A DNA stretch of 64,000 nucleotides from Quadrisphaera sp. DSM 44207. Its GTDB lineage: Bacteria; Actinomycetota; Actinomycetes; Actinomycetales; Quadrisphaeraceae. A program made the translations under genes and the position numbers. The notes below the pieces were generated by a model. It made no database searches. It had not been told where the DNA came from and saw only the letters and a program-made list of their open reading frames with translations. The number at the start of each line of letters is the position of its first letter. Positions within the stretch are counted from its first letter, which is position 1. The stretch is taken from assembly GCF_900101335.1 (NCBI RefSeq), contig NZ_FNKA01000001.1:186001-250000 (forward strand), given 5' to 3'. Shown piece after piece: positions 1 through 9,769 of this stretch.

Positions 1-303
1 GGGGCCGGCCCGCCCGGGCCCGGTCGGGCCGCACGAGACCCGCGAGCGGGTCCTCGGCGCGACCGGGGTGGGAGGCCGCTGTTCCGACGGGCGCGTGGAC
101 CCGGTGGACGGGAGCCTGGACGGCTCCCCCAGGCTGTCTGTTCAACCTGGTCAGCGCTGCGCACGGTCGTCCTACCCCGATGCCGCCGGAGCATGCACGC
201 CCGGATGCCCGGAGCTGATCTCACAGCGGGCCCACAGCCTCCGCACCGCAGCCCTCCGGGCTCCGCGCCCGCGATCGACGTCGACCGGCCGCCGACGACC
301 GCG
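1..303. other. Non-coding stretch downstream of dnaJ
   Basis: No convincing gene is seen. In many actinobacteria an rsmE gene follows dnaJ, but no RsmE-like start is visible here. A minus-strand frame opening at GTG 164-162 stays open to the window edge, but its composition (Pro/Arg/Gly-rich) does not look like a protein. The segment holds two mutually exclusive 7-bp hairpins: gggagcc at 110-116 pairing with ggctccc at 122-128, and agcctgg at 113-119 pairing with ccaggct at 129-135. They could terminate the hrcA-dnaJ transcript, which runs leftward; this is inference. Confidence 0.5.
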
Positions 304-1410
304 TCACCGGCCGGCGAAGCGGTCCTTCAGGCGGGAGAAGACGCCCTGCTGCGCGGGCGCGAACCCCCCGTCGGGCCGCTCGTCGCCGCGCAGGCGGGCG
401 AGCTCGCGCAGCAGCCGCTCCTGCTCGTCGTCCAGGCGGGTGGGGACCTTCACGTCGACGTGCACGTGCAGGTCGCCGCGGCCGCCGGAGCGCAGGTGCG
501 TGACGCCGAGGCCCCGCAGGGTGAGCACCTCCCCGGGCTGGGTGCCCGGGCGGACCTCCACGTCCCGGGTCCCGTCGAGGGTCTCCAGGGGGATCGTGGC
601 GCCCAGCGCGGCGGCCGTCATGGGCACGGCGAGGCTGCAGTGCAGGTCGTCGCCGCGGCGGGTGAACAGCTCGTGCGGGCGCTGGACGACCTCGACGTAC
701 AGGTCGCCCGCGGGCCCGCCGCCCGGGCCGACCTCGCCCTGGCCGGCGAGCTGGATGCGGGTGCCGGTGTCCACGCCCGCGGGCACGCGGATGGTCAGGG
801 TGCGCCGGCTGCGCACCCTGCCCTCCCCGGCGCACTCCGCGCACGGGCTCGGGATGACGGTGCCGTAGCCGCCGCACGTGGGGCACGGGGACGTCGTGAG
901 CACCTGGCCCAGCAGCGAGCGGGCCGTGCGCTGCACCTGCCCGCGGCCGCCGCAGACGTCGCAGGTGCGCTCGGAGGTGCCCGGCTCGGCGCAGCTGCCG
1001 TCGCAGCGGGGGCAGGTGACGGCCGTGTCGACCGCCAGCTCCCGCTCGCTGCCGAAGACGGCCTCGCGCAGGTCGACCTCGAGGCGGATCAGCGCGTCCT
1101 GGCCCGGCTGGGCGCGGGAGACCGGCCCGCGCCCGCCGCCCGCACCGCCGAAGAAGGTCTCGAAGATGTCGCTGAAGCCGAAGCCCTGGCCGAAGCCGGC
1201 GCCGGGGCCCCCGGAGCCGCCCATGTCGTAGGCGCGGCGCTTGTCGGGGTTGGCGAGCACCTCGTAGGCGGCGGAGACCTCCTTGAACCGCTCGCCGGCG
1301 CTGGGGTTGACGTCCGGGTGCAGCTGGCGCGCCAGCTTGCGGTACGCCTTCTTGATGTCCTCGGTGCTGGCGTCGCGGGGGACGCCGAGCGCCGCGTAGT
1401 GGTCGGTCAC
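304..1410 (-). CDS. dnaJ: Chaperone protein DnaJ (hrcA-linked paralogue)
   Basis: Hsp40 co-chaperone that delivers unfolded cytosolic proteins to DnaK and stimulates its ATPase. The 368 residues show a J domain (about 1-65) with the HPD motif in [10 protein letters not shown], a Gly/Phe-rich linker, a zinc domain with four CxxC modules (CPRC, CDVC, CPTC, CAEC; about 133-195) and the two C-terminal substrate-binding beta domains. The first zinc module ends in CDGSC rather than the usual CxGxG, a small deviation. It follows hrcA by 67 bp on the same strand, the usual actinobacterial arrangement for the second DnaJ, which normally lies away from dnaK-grpE. Expression probably depends on the CIRCE-controlled hrcA promoter. 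Confidence 0.96.
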   Translation of the reverse strand: MTDHYAALGVPRDASTEDIKKAYRKLARQLHPDVNPSAGERFKEVSAAYEVLANPDKRRAYDMGGSGGPGAGFGQGFGFSDIFETFFGGAGGGRGPVSRAQPGQDALIRLEVDLREAVFGSERELAVDTAVTCPRCDGSCAEPGTSERTCDVCGGRGQVQRTARSLLGQVLTTSPCPTCGGYGTVIPSPCAECAGEGRVRSRRTLTIRVPAGVDTGTRIQLAGQGEVGPGGGPAGDLYVEVVQRPHELFTRRGDDLHCSLAVPMTAAALGATIPLETLDGTRDVEVRPGTQPGEVLTLRGLGVTHLRSGGRGDLHVHVDVKVPTRLDDEQERLLRELARLRGDERPDGGFAPAQQGVFSRLKDRFAGR

Positions 1411-1477
1411 GGGCGCGAGTCGCTCCTGACGGGGGCCGGGGTCGCTGGGGCGGGTGCGGGGCGGGGCGGGGCGGCGG

Positions 1478-2497
1478 TCACTGGGCGAGGACCCTGCTCA
1501 GGTACCGCGCCACGGCGCGCACCGCGGCGATGGTGGTCGGGTAGTCCATGCGGGTCGGGCCCAGGATGCCGAGGCGGGCGACCGCGTCGCCGCCCGAGCC
1601 GTACCCGCTGCTGACCACGGACGCGTCGGTCAGGCCGGAGTGGAGGATCTCGCGGCCGATGCGCACCGAGACGCCGCTGGCCGGGTCGTCGGCCATCTCC
1701 GAGAGCAGGCGCAGGAGCACCACCTGCTCCTCGATGGCCTCCAGCACCACCCCCAGGGACGCCGAGAAGCTGCTCTCGCGGGCGAGGTTCGCCGTCCCCG
1801 CCATGACGATGCGGTCCTCGCGGCTGGCCTGCACCGCCGAGCGCAGCGCCTCCAGCACGGCCGCCACCGCTCCGGCGTCCTCCGGGCGCAGGCCCGCGGT
1901 CGCGCCCGGCAGCACCGCGCCGACGTCCTCGAGCCGCCGCCCGGCGGTGGCGGTGTTGAGCCGGCCGCGCAGCTCGGTGACGAGCTCGGTGCCCACCTCG
2001 GCGGGCACGTCGACGGTGCGCTGCTCCACCCGGCCGGTGTCGGTGATCACCACCAGGACCAGGCGGCGCGGACCGAGGGGCACGAGCTCGACGTGGCGCA
2101 CCGCGGCGCGCGACAGCGACGGGTACTGCACGACGGCGACCTGCTGGGTCAGCTGCGCCAGCAGCCGCACGGTGCGCTCGAGCACGTCGTCGAGGTCGTT
2201 CGCGTCGACGAGCAGGCGCTCGATGGCCCGGCGCTCGGCCGGCGAGAGCGGCTTGATGCCGGTGAGCCGGTCGACGAAGACGCGGTAGCCCTTGTCGGTG
2301 GGCACGCGCCCGGCGCTGGTGTGGGGCTGGACGATAAGCCCCTCGTCCTCCAGCGCCGCCATGTCGTTGCGGATCGTGGCGGGCGAGACGCCCAGGGCGT
2401 GCCGGTCGACCAGCGCCTTGGAGCCGACCGGCTCGCGCGTGGCGACGTAGTCCTCCACGATCGCGCGCAGCACCGCGAGGCGGCGGTCGTCGGTCAT
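1478..2497 (-). CDS. hrcA: Heat-inducible transcription repressor HrcA
   Basis: HrcA represses class I heat-shock genes by binding CIRCE and needs GroEL to stay active. The 339-residue protein begins [18 protein letters not shown], has the N-terminal winged helix ([18 protein letters not shown]) and the family signature [20 protein letters not shown], then the GAF-like body. I chose ATG 2497 because it gives the normal family length and N-terminus; the frame stays open upstream but is not HrcA-like there. A CIRCE element lies 19 bp upstream of the start, so the gene is autoregulated. It heads an operon with dnaJ. Confidence 0.97.
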   Translation of the reverse strand: MTDDRRLAVLRAIVEDYVATREPVGSKALVDRHALGVSPATIRNDMAALEDEGLIVQPHTSAGRVPTDKGYRVFVDRLTGIKPLSPAERRAIERLLVDANDLDDVLERTVRLLAQLTQQVAVVQYPSLSRAAVRHVELVPLGPRRLVLVVITDTGRVEQRTVDVPAEVGTELVTELRGRLNTATAGRRLEDVGAVLPGATAGLRPEDAGAVAAVLEALRSAVQASREDRIVMAGTANLARESSFSASLGVVLEAIEEQVVLLRLLSEMADDPASGVSVRIGREILHSGLTDASVVSSGYGSGGDAVARLGILGPTRMDYPTTIAAVRAVARYLSRVLAQ

Positions 2498-2515
2498 CGC
2501 GGCCCTCCTCGGCAG

Positions 2516-2542
2516 CTGGCACTCTGGTCCTCGGAGTGCCAA
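2516..2542 (-). promoter_or_regulatory. CIRCE operator upstream of hrcA
   Basis: CTGGCACTC - 9 bases - GAGTGCCAA, matching the TTAGCACTC-N9-GAGTGCTAA consensus with the spacing intact and only outer-base changes. It lies between the hrcA start and the divergent DUF3097 gene, so it may influence both directions, though hrcA-dnaJ is the expected target. Confidence 0.93.
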
Positions 2543-2590
2543 GGGTACGCCGTGCCGGCGCGGTCGCCCCCCGTGCGCAGCTCGCGCGGG

Positions 2591-2596
2591 TAGCCT
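2591..2596 (+). promoter_or_regulatory. Leaderless -10 box (TAGCCT) for the DUF3097 gene
   Basis: TAGCCT fits the actinobacterial TAnnnT -10 motif. If its T is -12, +1 falls at 2603, one base before GTG 2604, so the mRNA is probably leaderless. No Shine-Dalgarno is visible. Confidence 0.55.
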
Positions 2597-2603
2597 CCGG
2601 CCG

Positions 2604-3536
2604 GTGGTGCGCACCCCCTCCCCCGACCCTCCGCGCGAGCCCCGGCGCGCGCCCGGCCGCAGCGGCTGGGGCGGCGACGTGCTCGCCAGCCCGCACCGCC
2701 GGGCGCGCCCGAGGAGCACCGACGCCCCCGCCGAGGCGGGCCTGGTCGTCGAGGACGTCGAGACCGGCTGGTGCGGGGCCGTGGTGCGGGTGGAGAAGTC
2801 CGGCGGCGTGCACGTCGTCGTGCTCGAGGACCGCCGCGGGCGCACCCGCACCTTCCCCCTCGGCCCCGGCTTCCTCCTGGACGGCGCCCCCGTGCGCCTC
2901 GTGCCGCCCGCGCCGCCCGCTCCCCCGGCGCGGCGGGCCGCGGGAGCGCCCGGGCGCACCGCGAGCGGGTCGGTCGCGGTGACCGGGCAGCGCGCCCGCG
3001 TGGCCCGGGAGTCGCGGATCTGGGTGGAGGGCCGCCACGACGCCGAGCTGGTGGAGAAGATCTGGGGCGACGACCTGCGCGTCGAGGGCGTCGTCGTCGA
3101 GGGCCTGGACGGCGTGGACCACCTCGCGCGGGAGGTCGCGGCGTTCCAGCCGGGGCCGGGACGCCGCGTCGGGGTGCTCGTCGACCACCTCCTGGACGGC
3201 ACCAAGGAGGCGCGGCTGGTGCAGGAGGCGCTGCGGGCGCTGCCCGCGGCGGCCCCGCACGTGCTCGTCGTCGGGCACCCCTACGTCGACGTGTGGCAGG
3301 CGGTGCGCCCGCACCGGCTCGGGCTGGCGCAGTGGCCCGTCGTCCCCCGCGGGCGCCCCTGGAAGGAGGGGGTCCTCGAGGCGCTGAGGTGGCCGCGCGC
3401 CACGCCCGCGGACGTCGCGCGCGGGTGGAGGCGCATCCTCGCCGGCGTGGACACCATCGCGGACCTCGAGCCGGCCCTGTCCGGGCGCGTCGAGCAGCTG
3501 ATCGACTTCGTCACGGGCGACGCGCTGGACCGGTGA
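2604..3536 (+). CDS. DUF3097 family protein
   Basis: 310-residue cytosolic protein of the actinobacterial DUF3097 family; function unknown. The conserved core is readable: [20 protein letters not shown] near residue 48, then [66 protein letters not shown] and a C-terminal [19 protein letters not shown]. The VEGRHD...LVDH...GHPY pattern resembles a TOPRIM-like arrangement of acidic residues, but that is only my reading. It is divergent from hrcA and probably leaderless. GTG 2607 is an equally possible start. The stop codon lies inside a 16-bp tandem repeat. Confidence 0.85.
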   Translation: MVRTPSPDPPREPRRAPGRSGWGGDVLASPHRRARPRSTDAPAEAGLVVEDVETGWCGAVVRVEKSGGVHVVVLEDRRGRTRTFPLGPGFLLDGAPVRLVPPAPPAPPARRAAGAPGRTASGSVAVTGQRARVARESRIWVEGRHDAELVEKIWGDDLRVEGVVVEGLDGVDHLAREVAAFQPGPGRRVGVLVDHLLDGTKEARLVQEALRALPAAAPHVLVVGHPYVDVWQAVRPHRLGLAQWPVVPRGRPWKEGVLEALRWPRATPADVARGWRRILAGVDTIADLEPALSGRVEQLIDFVTGDALDR

Positions 3537-3580
3537 GGCGCCGGACCGGTGCGGCGCCGGACCGGTGAGGCGCTGGACCA
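3522..3580. repeat. 16-bp tandem repeat across the DUF3097 stop codon
   Basis: Units of gcgccggaccggtgag-type sequence at 3522-3537, 3538-3553, 3554-3569 and a partial unit at 3570-3580, with only single-base differences (gcgct/gcgcc, gag/gcg). The first unit encodes the last residues and TGA of the DUF3097 protein; the rest are intergenic. Confidence 0.85.
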
Positions 3581-3644
3581 GCCCGGTCCGCGCGCGGGAC
3601 ACTGGCCGCGACCGCGGCACCCCGCGGCGGATCGAGGAGGAACC

Positions 3645-4229
3645 GTGTCGGAGCCCAGGCCCGGAGACCCCGGGCAGCAGCCCCCGCAGTACGGCCCGCA
3701 GTACGGCCCGCAGTACGGCCCGCAGTACGGCCAGCAGCCCGTCCAGCAGCCCGCTCACCAGCCGGGCGCGCAGCCGCCCCCGCACGGGCAGCCGGGCGCG
3801 CCCGGGCAGCCGTACGGCTCGTACTCCTCCGGCTACGCCGGGGGCCCCGACCACGGCACCGTGCGCCAGGAGATGAGCCCGGCCGACCAGCGCCAGTGGG
3901 CCGTGCTCGCCCACCTCAGCGGCCTCGCCTCCTGGCTCGTGGGCCTGCCCTTCCTCGGGCCGCTCGTGATCTACCTGGTCCTGCGCGAGCGCGGGATCTT
4001 CGTGCGCCGGCAGGCCGCGGAGGCGCTGAACTTCCAGATCCTCGTCACGGTCGTCCTCGTCGTGTGCCTGGGGATCGGCACCCTCACGCTGGGCCTCGGC
4101 TTCCTCCTCACCGGCCCGGTCCTCGTCGTCGGCGGCGTCGTCGCCCTCGTCCTCGGGATCATCGCGGCGGTGCGGGCCAACCAGGGCGTCGACTACCGCT
4201 ACCCGCTCACCTGGCGGCTGGTGAAGTAG
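3645..4229 (+). CDS. DUF4870 domain membrane protein
   Basis: 194-residue integral membrane protein of unknown function. A Gln/Pro/Tyr-rich cytoplasmic N-terminus (about 1-75), with four consecutive QYGP/QYGQ repeats, leads into the DUF4870 domain: DQRQWAVLAHLSGLASW, a hydrophobic hairpin, RRQAAEALNFQI and two further membrane segments ending in YRYPLTWRLVK. The GTG at 3645 is chosen because GAGGAGG lies just upstream; the frame is open further upstream but there it crosses the 16-bp repeat and is not protein-like. Its last 23 bp overlap the convergent diguanylate cyclase gene. Confidence 0.85.
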   Translation: MSEPRPGDPGQQPPQYGPQYGPQYGPQYGQQPVQQPAHQPGAQPPPHGQPGAPGQPYGSYSSGYAGGPDHGTVRQEMSPADQRQWAVLAHLSGLASWLVGLPFLGPLVIYLVLRERGIFVRRQAAEALNFQILVTVVLVVCLGIGTLTLGLGFLLTGPVLVVGGVVALVLGIIAAVRANQGVDYRYPLTWRLVK

Positions 4230-5331
4230 CGCGCGGAGCGAGCAGCGGACCCGCAGCCCGCAGCTCCGGCGCGGCCGGCGCCGCACCCGCGGCGCCGTCG
4301 GCGCCGGCCACGCGGTCGCGCCCGGCGCGCTTGGCGCGGTAGACGGCGCGGTCGGCGGCGGCGAGCAGCCCCACGCCGTCCGCGCGCGCCGTCGTCGCGG
4401 CGACGCCGATGCTCGCCGTCACCGCCTGGGCGCGGGCCCGCTCCCGCACCCGGGCGCACACCCGCTCGGCCCGGGCAGCGGCCTCCGCCGCCGCCGTGGA
4501 GGGCAGGAGCAGGGCGAACTCGTCGCCGCCGAGGCGCCCCGCGGCGTCCCCGGGGCCGCACTCCTCGGCGAGGACCCGCGCCACGGCCTGCAGCACGCCG
4601 TCGCCGGTGGGGTGGCCGTGGGTGTCGTTGACGCCCTTGAAGTCGTCGACGTCGACGATGAGCAGGGACAGCGGGTGGTCGCGGTCGGCGATGCTCGCCT
4701 CGGCCTGCAGCCGCTCGTGGAACGCGCGGTGGTTGAGGCAGCCCGTCAGGCCGTCGCGCTCGGCGAGGGCGGCGATCTGCCGCGCGCAGGCGGCGGTGCG
4801 CCGGTAGGCGAGGACGTGGTTGTACGAGGCGAACGCGCACACCGCGGTGGCCAGGGCCAGGCCGAGCGACCCGATCAGCAGGTGCTGCGGGCTGGAGCCC
4901 CCGCCCACGACGCCGACGACGAGGTAGCCGGCGACGTTCCCGGCGCCCGCGATCGCCATCCCGACCGGCGGGTACGCCAGGGCCGCGTGGGCCAGCAGCA
5001 CGTAGAACAGGGCCGCGTAGGGGCTGTCCGCGCCGCCGTCGACGAGGCAGAAGACGGTCACCAGCGCGATGCCGGCCGCCTCCCAGCCGTCGAAGAACAG
5101 GCGTCCGCGCGGGGAGCGGACCAGCCGCTCGACGGGCACGAGCAGCAGCAGCGGTGCCGGCACCGCCACGGCGGCGGCCATCGCCAGCTGCAGCCCGGCG
5201 TGCGCCGCCTCGGCCTCGAGCAGCACGTGCGAGACGACGAGGACGGGCAGCAGCACGCACAGCCCGATCCCGGCCGCGGTGTGGCGGCGCCAGAAGGCCG
5301 CCTGCTCGTCGTCCTCCGCCAGTGCGCGCAC
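4207..5331 (-). CDS. Membrane-bound diguanylate cyclase (GGDEF)
   Basis: Makes cyclic di-GMP from two GTP. The 374-residue protein has about five or six hydrophobic segments in residues 18-175, a short linker, and one GGDEF domain. Metal-binding acids are visible in LLIVDVDDFKGVND and the active-site loop GRLGGDEFALL has GGDEF at 268-272. The inhibitory I-site (RxxD five residues before GGDEF) reads GPGD, so product feedback through that site is probably lost. No EAL domain or canonical sensor domain is present; the membrane region is presumably the sensor. It sits 40 bp downstream of hemW on the same strand. Confidence 0.9.
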   Translation of the reverse strand: MRALAEDDEQAAFWRRHTAAGIGLCVLLPVLVVSHVLLEAEAAHAGLQLAMAAAVAVPAPLLLLVPVERLVRSPRGRLFFDGWEAAGIALVTVFCLVDGGADSPYAALFYVLLAHAALAYPPVGMAIAGAGNVAGYLVVGVVGGGSSPQHLLIGSLGLALATAVCAFASYNHVLAYRRTAACARQIAALAERDGLTGCLNHRAFHERLQAEASIADRDHPLSLLIVDVDDFKGVNDTHGHPTGDGVLQAVARVLAEECGPGDAAGRLGGDEFALLLPSTAAAEAAARAERVCARVRERARAQAVTASIGVAATTARADGVGLLAAADRAVYRAKRAGRDRVAGADGAAGAAPAAPELRAAGPLLAPRATSPAAR

Positions 5332-5371
5332 GAGGCGGTCTCGACAGGAGCGGGGGCGACCTTGACCGCCG

Positions 5372-6676
5372 TCACCCCGACGGGGCAGCGGCGTCGGGGC
5401 CGGACGGCGCCGCCGGCGCGTCGTCCCAGCCGAGCAGGACCCGCACCACGGCGTCCGCGAGCAGCCGCCCGGAGCGGGTGAGCACCACCCGCCCGCACCC
5501 GGGCCCTCCGAGGGCCTCGACGAGGCCGGCGGCGGCGAGGGCGGGCACCGCCGCCCGGCCGGCCGGGGGCACCGCGGCCAGCGGCAGGCCCTCGGCCAGC
5601 CGGACGCCGAGCAGCACGGCCTCCACCCGCCGGTCGTCGTCCGCGAGCACCTCGCGCCCCACCGCCGGGCTCGCGCCGGCGGCGACGCGGGCGGCGTAGG
5701 CGGCCGGGTGCTTGGCGTTCCACCAGCGCACCCCGCCGACGTGGCTGTGCGCGCCGGGGCCGGCGCCCCACCAGTCCTGCCCCCGCCAGTAGCCGAGGTT
5801 GTGCCGGCACGCGTGCTCGGGCGAGCGGGCCCAGTTGCTGACCTCGTACCAGCCCATGCCGGCCGCCGCGAGCACGTCGTCGGCGAGCTCGTACTTGTCG
5901 GCCAGGTCGTCCTCGTCCGGCTCGGGCAGCTGGCCGCGGCGCACGCGCGCCGCCATCGCGGTGCCCTCCTCGACGACCAGGGCGTAGGCGGAGACGTGGT
6001 CCGGCTCGCAGGCGAGGGCGGCGTCCAGGCTGGCCCGCCAGTCGGCCGTCGACTCCCCCGGGGTGCCGTAGATCAGGTCCAGGCTGACGGCCAGGCCGGC
6101 GTCGCGGGCCCACGCGACGGCCTGCGGCACCCGCGCCGGGTCGTGCGTGCGCTCGAGGACGCCGAGGACGCGGGGGACGGCGGACTGCATGCCGAAGGAG
6201 ACCCGCGTGAAGCCCGCGCGCGCCAGCTGCCGCAGCGACCCCGGCGTCACCGAGTCCGGGTTCGCCTCGGTGGTCACCTCGGCGCCCTCGGCCAGGCCGA
6301 GCTCGGAGCGCACCGCGCCCAGGACGGCGGCGAGGTCGCGGGCGGGCAGCAGCGTGGGCGTGCCCCCGCCGACGAAGACCGTGGCGGCCGGGCGCGCCGG
6401 CAGCCCGGAGGCCTCCAGCACGCGCGCGGCGTACCCGACCTCGGCGGCCGCCGCGGCCGCGTACCCGTCGCGCGAGGCGCCGGGCAGGTCGGCGGGGCCC
6501 AGCTCGCTGGCCGTGTACGTGTTGAAGTCGCAGTACCCGCACCGCGCCGCGCAGAACGGCACGTGCACGTACACGCCGAGCGCCCGCTCGCCGGCGCCGA
6601 CCGCCGCGGACGCCGACAGCAGGCCGTCCGCGGGAGCGGGACCGGCCAGGGGCAGGGCGGAGGGCATCGCCCCCAT
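5372..6676 (-). CDS. hemW: Radical SAM heme chaperone HemW
   Basis: HemW-type radical SAM protein, often misnamed oxygen-independent coproporphyrinogen III oxidase; the family binds heme and is linked to its delivery to respiratory proteins. The 434 residues carry VYVHVPFCAARCGYCDFN (the CxxxCxxC 4Fe-4S site, about residues 42-49), FVGGGTPTLL, TTEANPDSV, SFGMQS and SLDLIYGTPGES, and the C-terminal HemW domain with EVSNWAR and HNLGYWRG. A second ATG (6667) three codons in is equally plausible. Proximity to lepA is typical of bacteria, although here five genes on both strands separate them. Confidence 0.93.
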   Translation of the reverse strand: MGAMPSALPLAGPAPADGLLSASAAVGAGERALGVYVHVPFCAARCGYCDFNTYTASELGPADLPGASRDGYAAAAAAEVGYAARVLEASGLPARPAATVFVGGGTPTLLPARDLAAVLGAVRSELGLAEGAEVTTEANPDSVTPGSLRQLARAGFTRVSFGMQSAVPRVLGVLERTHDPARVPQAVAWARDAGLAVSLDLIYGTPGESTADWRASLDAALACEPDHVSAYALVVEEGTAMAARVRRGQLPEPDEDDLADKYELADDVLAAAGMGWYEVSNWARSPEHACRHNLGYWRGQDWWGAGPGAHSHVGGVRWWNAKHPAAYAARVAAGASPAVGREVLADDDRRVEAVLLGVRLAEGLPLAAVPPAGRAAVPALAAAGLVEALGGPGCGRVVLTRSGRLLADAVVRVLLGWDDAPAAPSGPDAAAPSG

Positions 6677-6726
6677 CGTCCCACCGCCGCGGGAGGAGGA
6701 CGGGCGGCGCCCGCGGCGGCGGCTCG

Positions 6727-7698
6727 TCAGGCCGGCTGGTAGAAGTTCCGCTCCCAGCGGTGGCGGGCCAGCACCGCGCGCTGCTCCGGCGACAGCGGCC
6801 GCCCGTCGCTGACGGCGGCGTTGCGCTCGACGTTGCGCACGCTGCGCATGCCGGCGATGACGGTGGAGACCTGCGGCGCGGAGAGCACGTAGCGCAGGGC
6901 GAGCTCGGGCAGGTCCTCAGGCTCGACGCCGAGGTCGGCGACGAGGGCCTGCACGTGCTCCTGCACCTGGCGCCTGCGGTCCCCGCCGAAGTACGCCTCG
7001 CGCCAGTCGCCCTCCGGGAACGTCGTGTCGGCGGTGACGCGTCCCGTCAGGCCGCCCTCGTCGAGGGCGACCCGGACGATGACGCCGACGCCGTGCTCCG
7101 CGCAGGCGGGCAGCAGCTGCTCCTCCGGCTGCTGGTGGAAGACGTTGTAGATCACCTGGACGGTGTCGACGACGCCGCTGCGCACGAGCTCGAGCCCGTT
7201 CTCGGGCTGGTGGTCGTTGATCGAGACGCCGAACGCGCCGATCTTGCCCTCCTCCTTGAGGGCGTCGACGGTCTCCAGCCAGTACCCGCGCCCGACCCAG
7301 TCGTCGCTCCAGACGTGCAGCTGCAGGACGTCGAAGCGCTCGAGGCCCGAGATCCGCAAGCTGGTCTCGAGGCTGGAGCGGATGTGGTCACCGGGGAAGG
7401 CCTCGTCGGGGTGGATGCCGCGCGGGGCGGGCCACGTGCCGTTCTTCGGCGGCACCTTGGTGGCCACGTACAGCCACTGGTCGGCGTGGTCGCGCACGAC
7501 CCGCCCGACGATGCGCTCGCTCTCCCCGTACCCGCGGGCGGTGTCGAGAAAGTTCACGCCCAGCTCGATCGCCCGGTGCAGGGCGCGCACCGACTCGTCC
7601 TCCTGCGCGCCGACCCACATCGACCCGCCGATGCCCCAGGCGCCGTAGCCGACCTCCGAGACCTGCAGACCGGTGCGGCCGAGCGGACGCTGCTCCAT
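6727..7698 (-). CDS. Aldo/keto reductase
   Basis: NAD(P)H-dependent oxidoreductase of the AKR superfamily, 323 residues, predicted cytosolic. It begins [19 protein letters not shown] and shows the catalytic Asp and Tyr in [12 protein letters not shown], the Lys in VATKVPP, and the cofactor-binding C-terminal part ([19 protein letters not shown]). The substrate cannot be told. ATG 7698 is preceded by a strong GGAGGT ribosome site, which overrides the longer open frame upstream. The downstream neighbour on the same strand is hemW; no pathway link is evident. Confidence 0.9.
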   Translation of the reverse strand: MEQRPLGRTGLQVSEVGYGAWGIGGSMWVGAQEDESVRALHRAIELGVNFLDTARGYGESERIVGRVVRDHADQWLYVATKVPPKNGTWPAPRGIHPDEAFPGDHIRSSLETSLRISGLERFDVLQLHVWSDDWVGRGYWLETVDALKEEGKIGAFGVSINDHQPENGLELVRSGVVDTVQVIYNVFHQQPEEQLLPACAEHGVGVIVRVALDEGGLTGRVTADTTFPEGDWREAYFGGDRRRQVQEHVQALVADLGVEPEDLPELALRYVLSAPQVSTVIAGMRSVRNVERNAAVSDGRPLSPEQRAVLARHRWERNFYQPA

Positions 7699-7775
7699 CG
7701 GGACCTCCTGCGGTGGCGGTGCGGACCGCTCGATCCTGCCCCGCGCCGCCCCGCACGGCGAGCGCACGGCTGCGC

Positions 7776-8666
7776 TCACGCGGAGGGCGCGACGAGGAGC
7801 CCGGCCGGCAGCAGGTCGGCCATCTGCCGGGCGGCGACCTGGGCGCTGTCGCCGCAGCAGGTGTTGAACAGCAGGTGCACGTCGGCCTCCTCGGCGAGGG
7901 CCAGCACGCGGGGGACCCACTCGGCGAGCTCCTCGCGCGCGTAGCGGTGGCGGAAGCGCTCCTGCGCGTCGCCGCCGGACCAGTGCGGGCTGCGCCCGTG
8001 GAAGCGGACCACGGCCGGCTCAGCGGTCACGGCGGCGACCGGCGGCACCGAGGACGGGTGGCCCCGGGGGGCGTCGACGCAGACGTACGACACGTCGTGC
8101 GAGCGCAGGAGGGCGAGGACGTCGTCGCGGGCGCCCTCGCGCATCCACGTGGCGCTGCGCAGCTCCACGCACGCCCGGTAGGGCCGGCAGCGCTGCGCGC
8201 ACCGCACCAGGTGCTCCCGGTTGCGGGCGGTGTCGACGAACCGCGGCGGGAACTGCAGGAGCACCGCGCCGAGCCGGCCGCTCGCGTGCAGCGGCTCCAG
8301 CGCGGACAGGAACCGCTCCCACACCGCGTCGACGACGGCGGGCGGCAGGTCGCCGGCGGTCACGGTGCTGCGGCGGGTGTCCGGGCGCAGGTCGCGGTGG
8401 ATCGCGGCGACCCGGGTGGGGTGCCCGGTGAGCAGGGAGAACGCCTTGACGTGGAAGCGGAACCCGTCGGGGGTGCGCTGGGACCACAGCACCGAGTTCC
8501 GCTCGCTCGGCGGGGTGTAGTAGGTCGAGTCCACCTCCACCAGCGGGAAGCGGGTCGCGTAGTGCCGCAGGCGCTGCTCGGGCGTGCGCGCGCCCTGTGG
8601 GTACCACCCGGACTCCAGCAGCTCCCGGTCCGTCCACGACGACGTGCCCACCCGGATCCGGCCCAC
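7776..8666 (-). CDS. DUF72 (YecE-like) family protein
   Basis: 296-residue cytosolic protein with a TIM-barrel DUF72 domain; the biochemical role of the family is not settled. Typical features are [13 protein letters not shown] at the start, [41 protein letters not shown], and [13 protein letters not shown] followed by [12 protein letters not shown]. The start is GTG 8666, preceded by GGGGGAGG, giving the conserved N-terminus. It is divergent from the nucleoside hydrolase gene. Confidence 0.85.
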   Translation of the reverse strand: MGRIRVGTSSWTDRELLESGWYPQGARTPEQRLRHYATRFPLVEVDSTYYTPPSERNSVLWSQRTPDGFRFHVKAFSLLTGHPTRVAAIHRDLRPDTRRSTVTAGDLPPAVVDAVWERFLSALEPLHASGRLGAVLLQFPPRFVDTARNREHLVRCAQRCRPYRACVELRSATWMREGARDDVLALLRSHDVSYVCVDAPRGHPSSVPPVAAVTAEPAVVRFHGRSPHWSGGDAQERFRHRYAREELAEWVPRVLALAEEADVHLLFNTCCGDSAQVAARQMADLLPAGLLVAPSA

Positions 8667-8812
8667 GCGCCCGTCCTCCCCCGGTCCTCCCCCGCGGCAG
8701 CAGCGCGCGGCAGCGTGCCCCGCTCCCGCGCGCAGGGCACCTACCCCGGGTGGTGGCAGCGTCACGAGCGGGTTCACTGGTCACGGACGGCGACCGGAAG
8801 GGGCTGGCGGGC

Positions 8813-9769
8813 GTGGCTGTGCTGGACGAGGCGGAGCGGGTGCGGCGCCTGCAGCCGCCGACCGGCCCCGTGCGGGTCGTGCTGGACACCGACGCCGCCA
8901 ACGAGGTCGACGACCAGTTCGCCCTGGTCTACGCCGCGTGCCTGCCCGAGCACATCACGCTCGAGGCCGTGCACGCCGCCCCGTTCGAGCAGGACGGTGT
9001 GCCCCCGGCCGCCGGGGTGGAGCGCAGCCGCGCCGAGGTGCTGCGGGTGCTGGCGGCCCTGGAGCAGGACGGCGCGGTGGCGCCGGACCTGGCCGGCCGG
9101 GTGCGCGAGGGCTCGCGCGCCTGGCTGCCGGCACCGGACCGGCCGGTGCCCAGCCCGGCCGCCGACGACCTGGTCGAGCGCGCCCGGCGCGGGCGCGCGC
9201 AGGGCCTGCGCCCCCTGCACGTGATCGCCCTGGGCGCGCCGACGAACGTCGCCTCGGCGCTGCTGGCCGCTCCCGACATCGCCGCCGACGTGGTCGTCGT
9301 CTGGCTCGGCGGCAACGGCAGCTGGTGGTCGCCCGCGGCCGAGTACAACCTGCGGCAGGACCCGCACGCCTCCCGGGTGCTGCTCGACAGCGGCGTCCCG
9401 CTCGTGCACGTGCCGTGCCGGCAGGTGACGGAGAAGCTCGCCACCACGCTGGAGGAGGTGCAGCGCCGCGTGCGCGGGCGCGGGCGCACCGGCGACCTGC
9501 TCGCCGACCTGTACACCGGCTCGCCGTCCGCGCGGCGGCGCGTCAAGCCGCTGTGGGACGTCGGCCCGGTGGCCTGGGTGGCCACCCCGCAGCGGTGCCC
9601 GTCGGCGCTGGTGCCCAGCCCGGTGCTGCACGAGGACCTGGAGTGGGGCCACGACCCGCGCCGCCACCTGGTGCGCGAGGTGCGCGACGTGGACGCGGAC
9701 GCCGTCCTGCAGGACCTCTTCGACCGCCTCCCGCCGGCTGCTGCAGCCCCGAGCGGGAGCGGGGCGTGA
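8813..9769 (+). CDS. Nucleoside hydrolase (inosine/uridine-preferring type)
   Basis: Calcium-dependent N-ribohydrolase that splits nucleosides into base and ribose for salvage. The 318-residue protein starts with the family metal site DTDAANEVDDQFALVY, and has the conserved LGAPTNVASAL and GGNGSWWSPAAEYNLRQDP segments that bind ribose and calcium. GTG 8813 follows GGAAGGGG by nine bases; GTG 8819 is a possible alternative. The stop overlaps the GTG of the next gene (GTGA), so the acetyltransferase is translationally coupled. Exact base preference cannot be read from sequence. Confidence 0.9.
   Translation: MAVLDEAERVRRLQPPTGPVRVVLDTDAANEVDDQFALVYAACLPEHITLEAVHAAPFEQDGVPPAAGVERSRAEVLRVLAALEQDGAVAPDLAGRVREGSRAWLPAPDRPVPSPAADDLVERARRGRAQGLRPLHVIALGAPTNVASALLAAPDIAADVVVVWLGGNGSWWSPAAEYNLRQDPHASRVLLDSGVPLVHVPCRQVTEKLATTLEEVQRRVRGRGRTGDLLADLYTGSPSARRRVKPLWDVGPVAWVATPQRCPSALVPSPVLHEDLEWGHDPRRHLVREVRDVDADAVLQDLFDRLPPAAAAPSGSGA

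Noticed and set aside
1-162. Minus-strand frame from GTG 164 running off the left edge
   Set aside because: Open for 54 codons but Pro/Arg/Gly-rich with no family resemblance and no ribosome site; open frames of this length are common here by chance.
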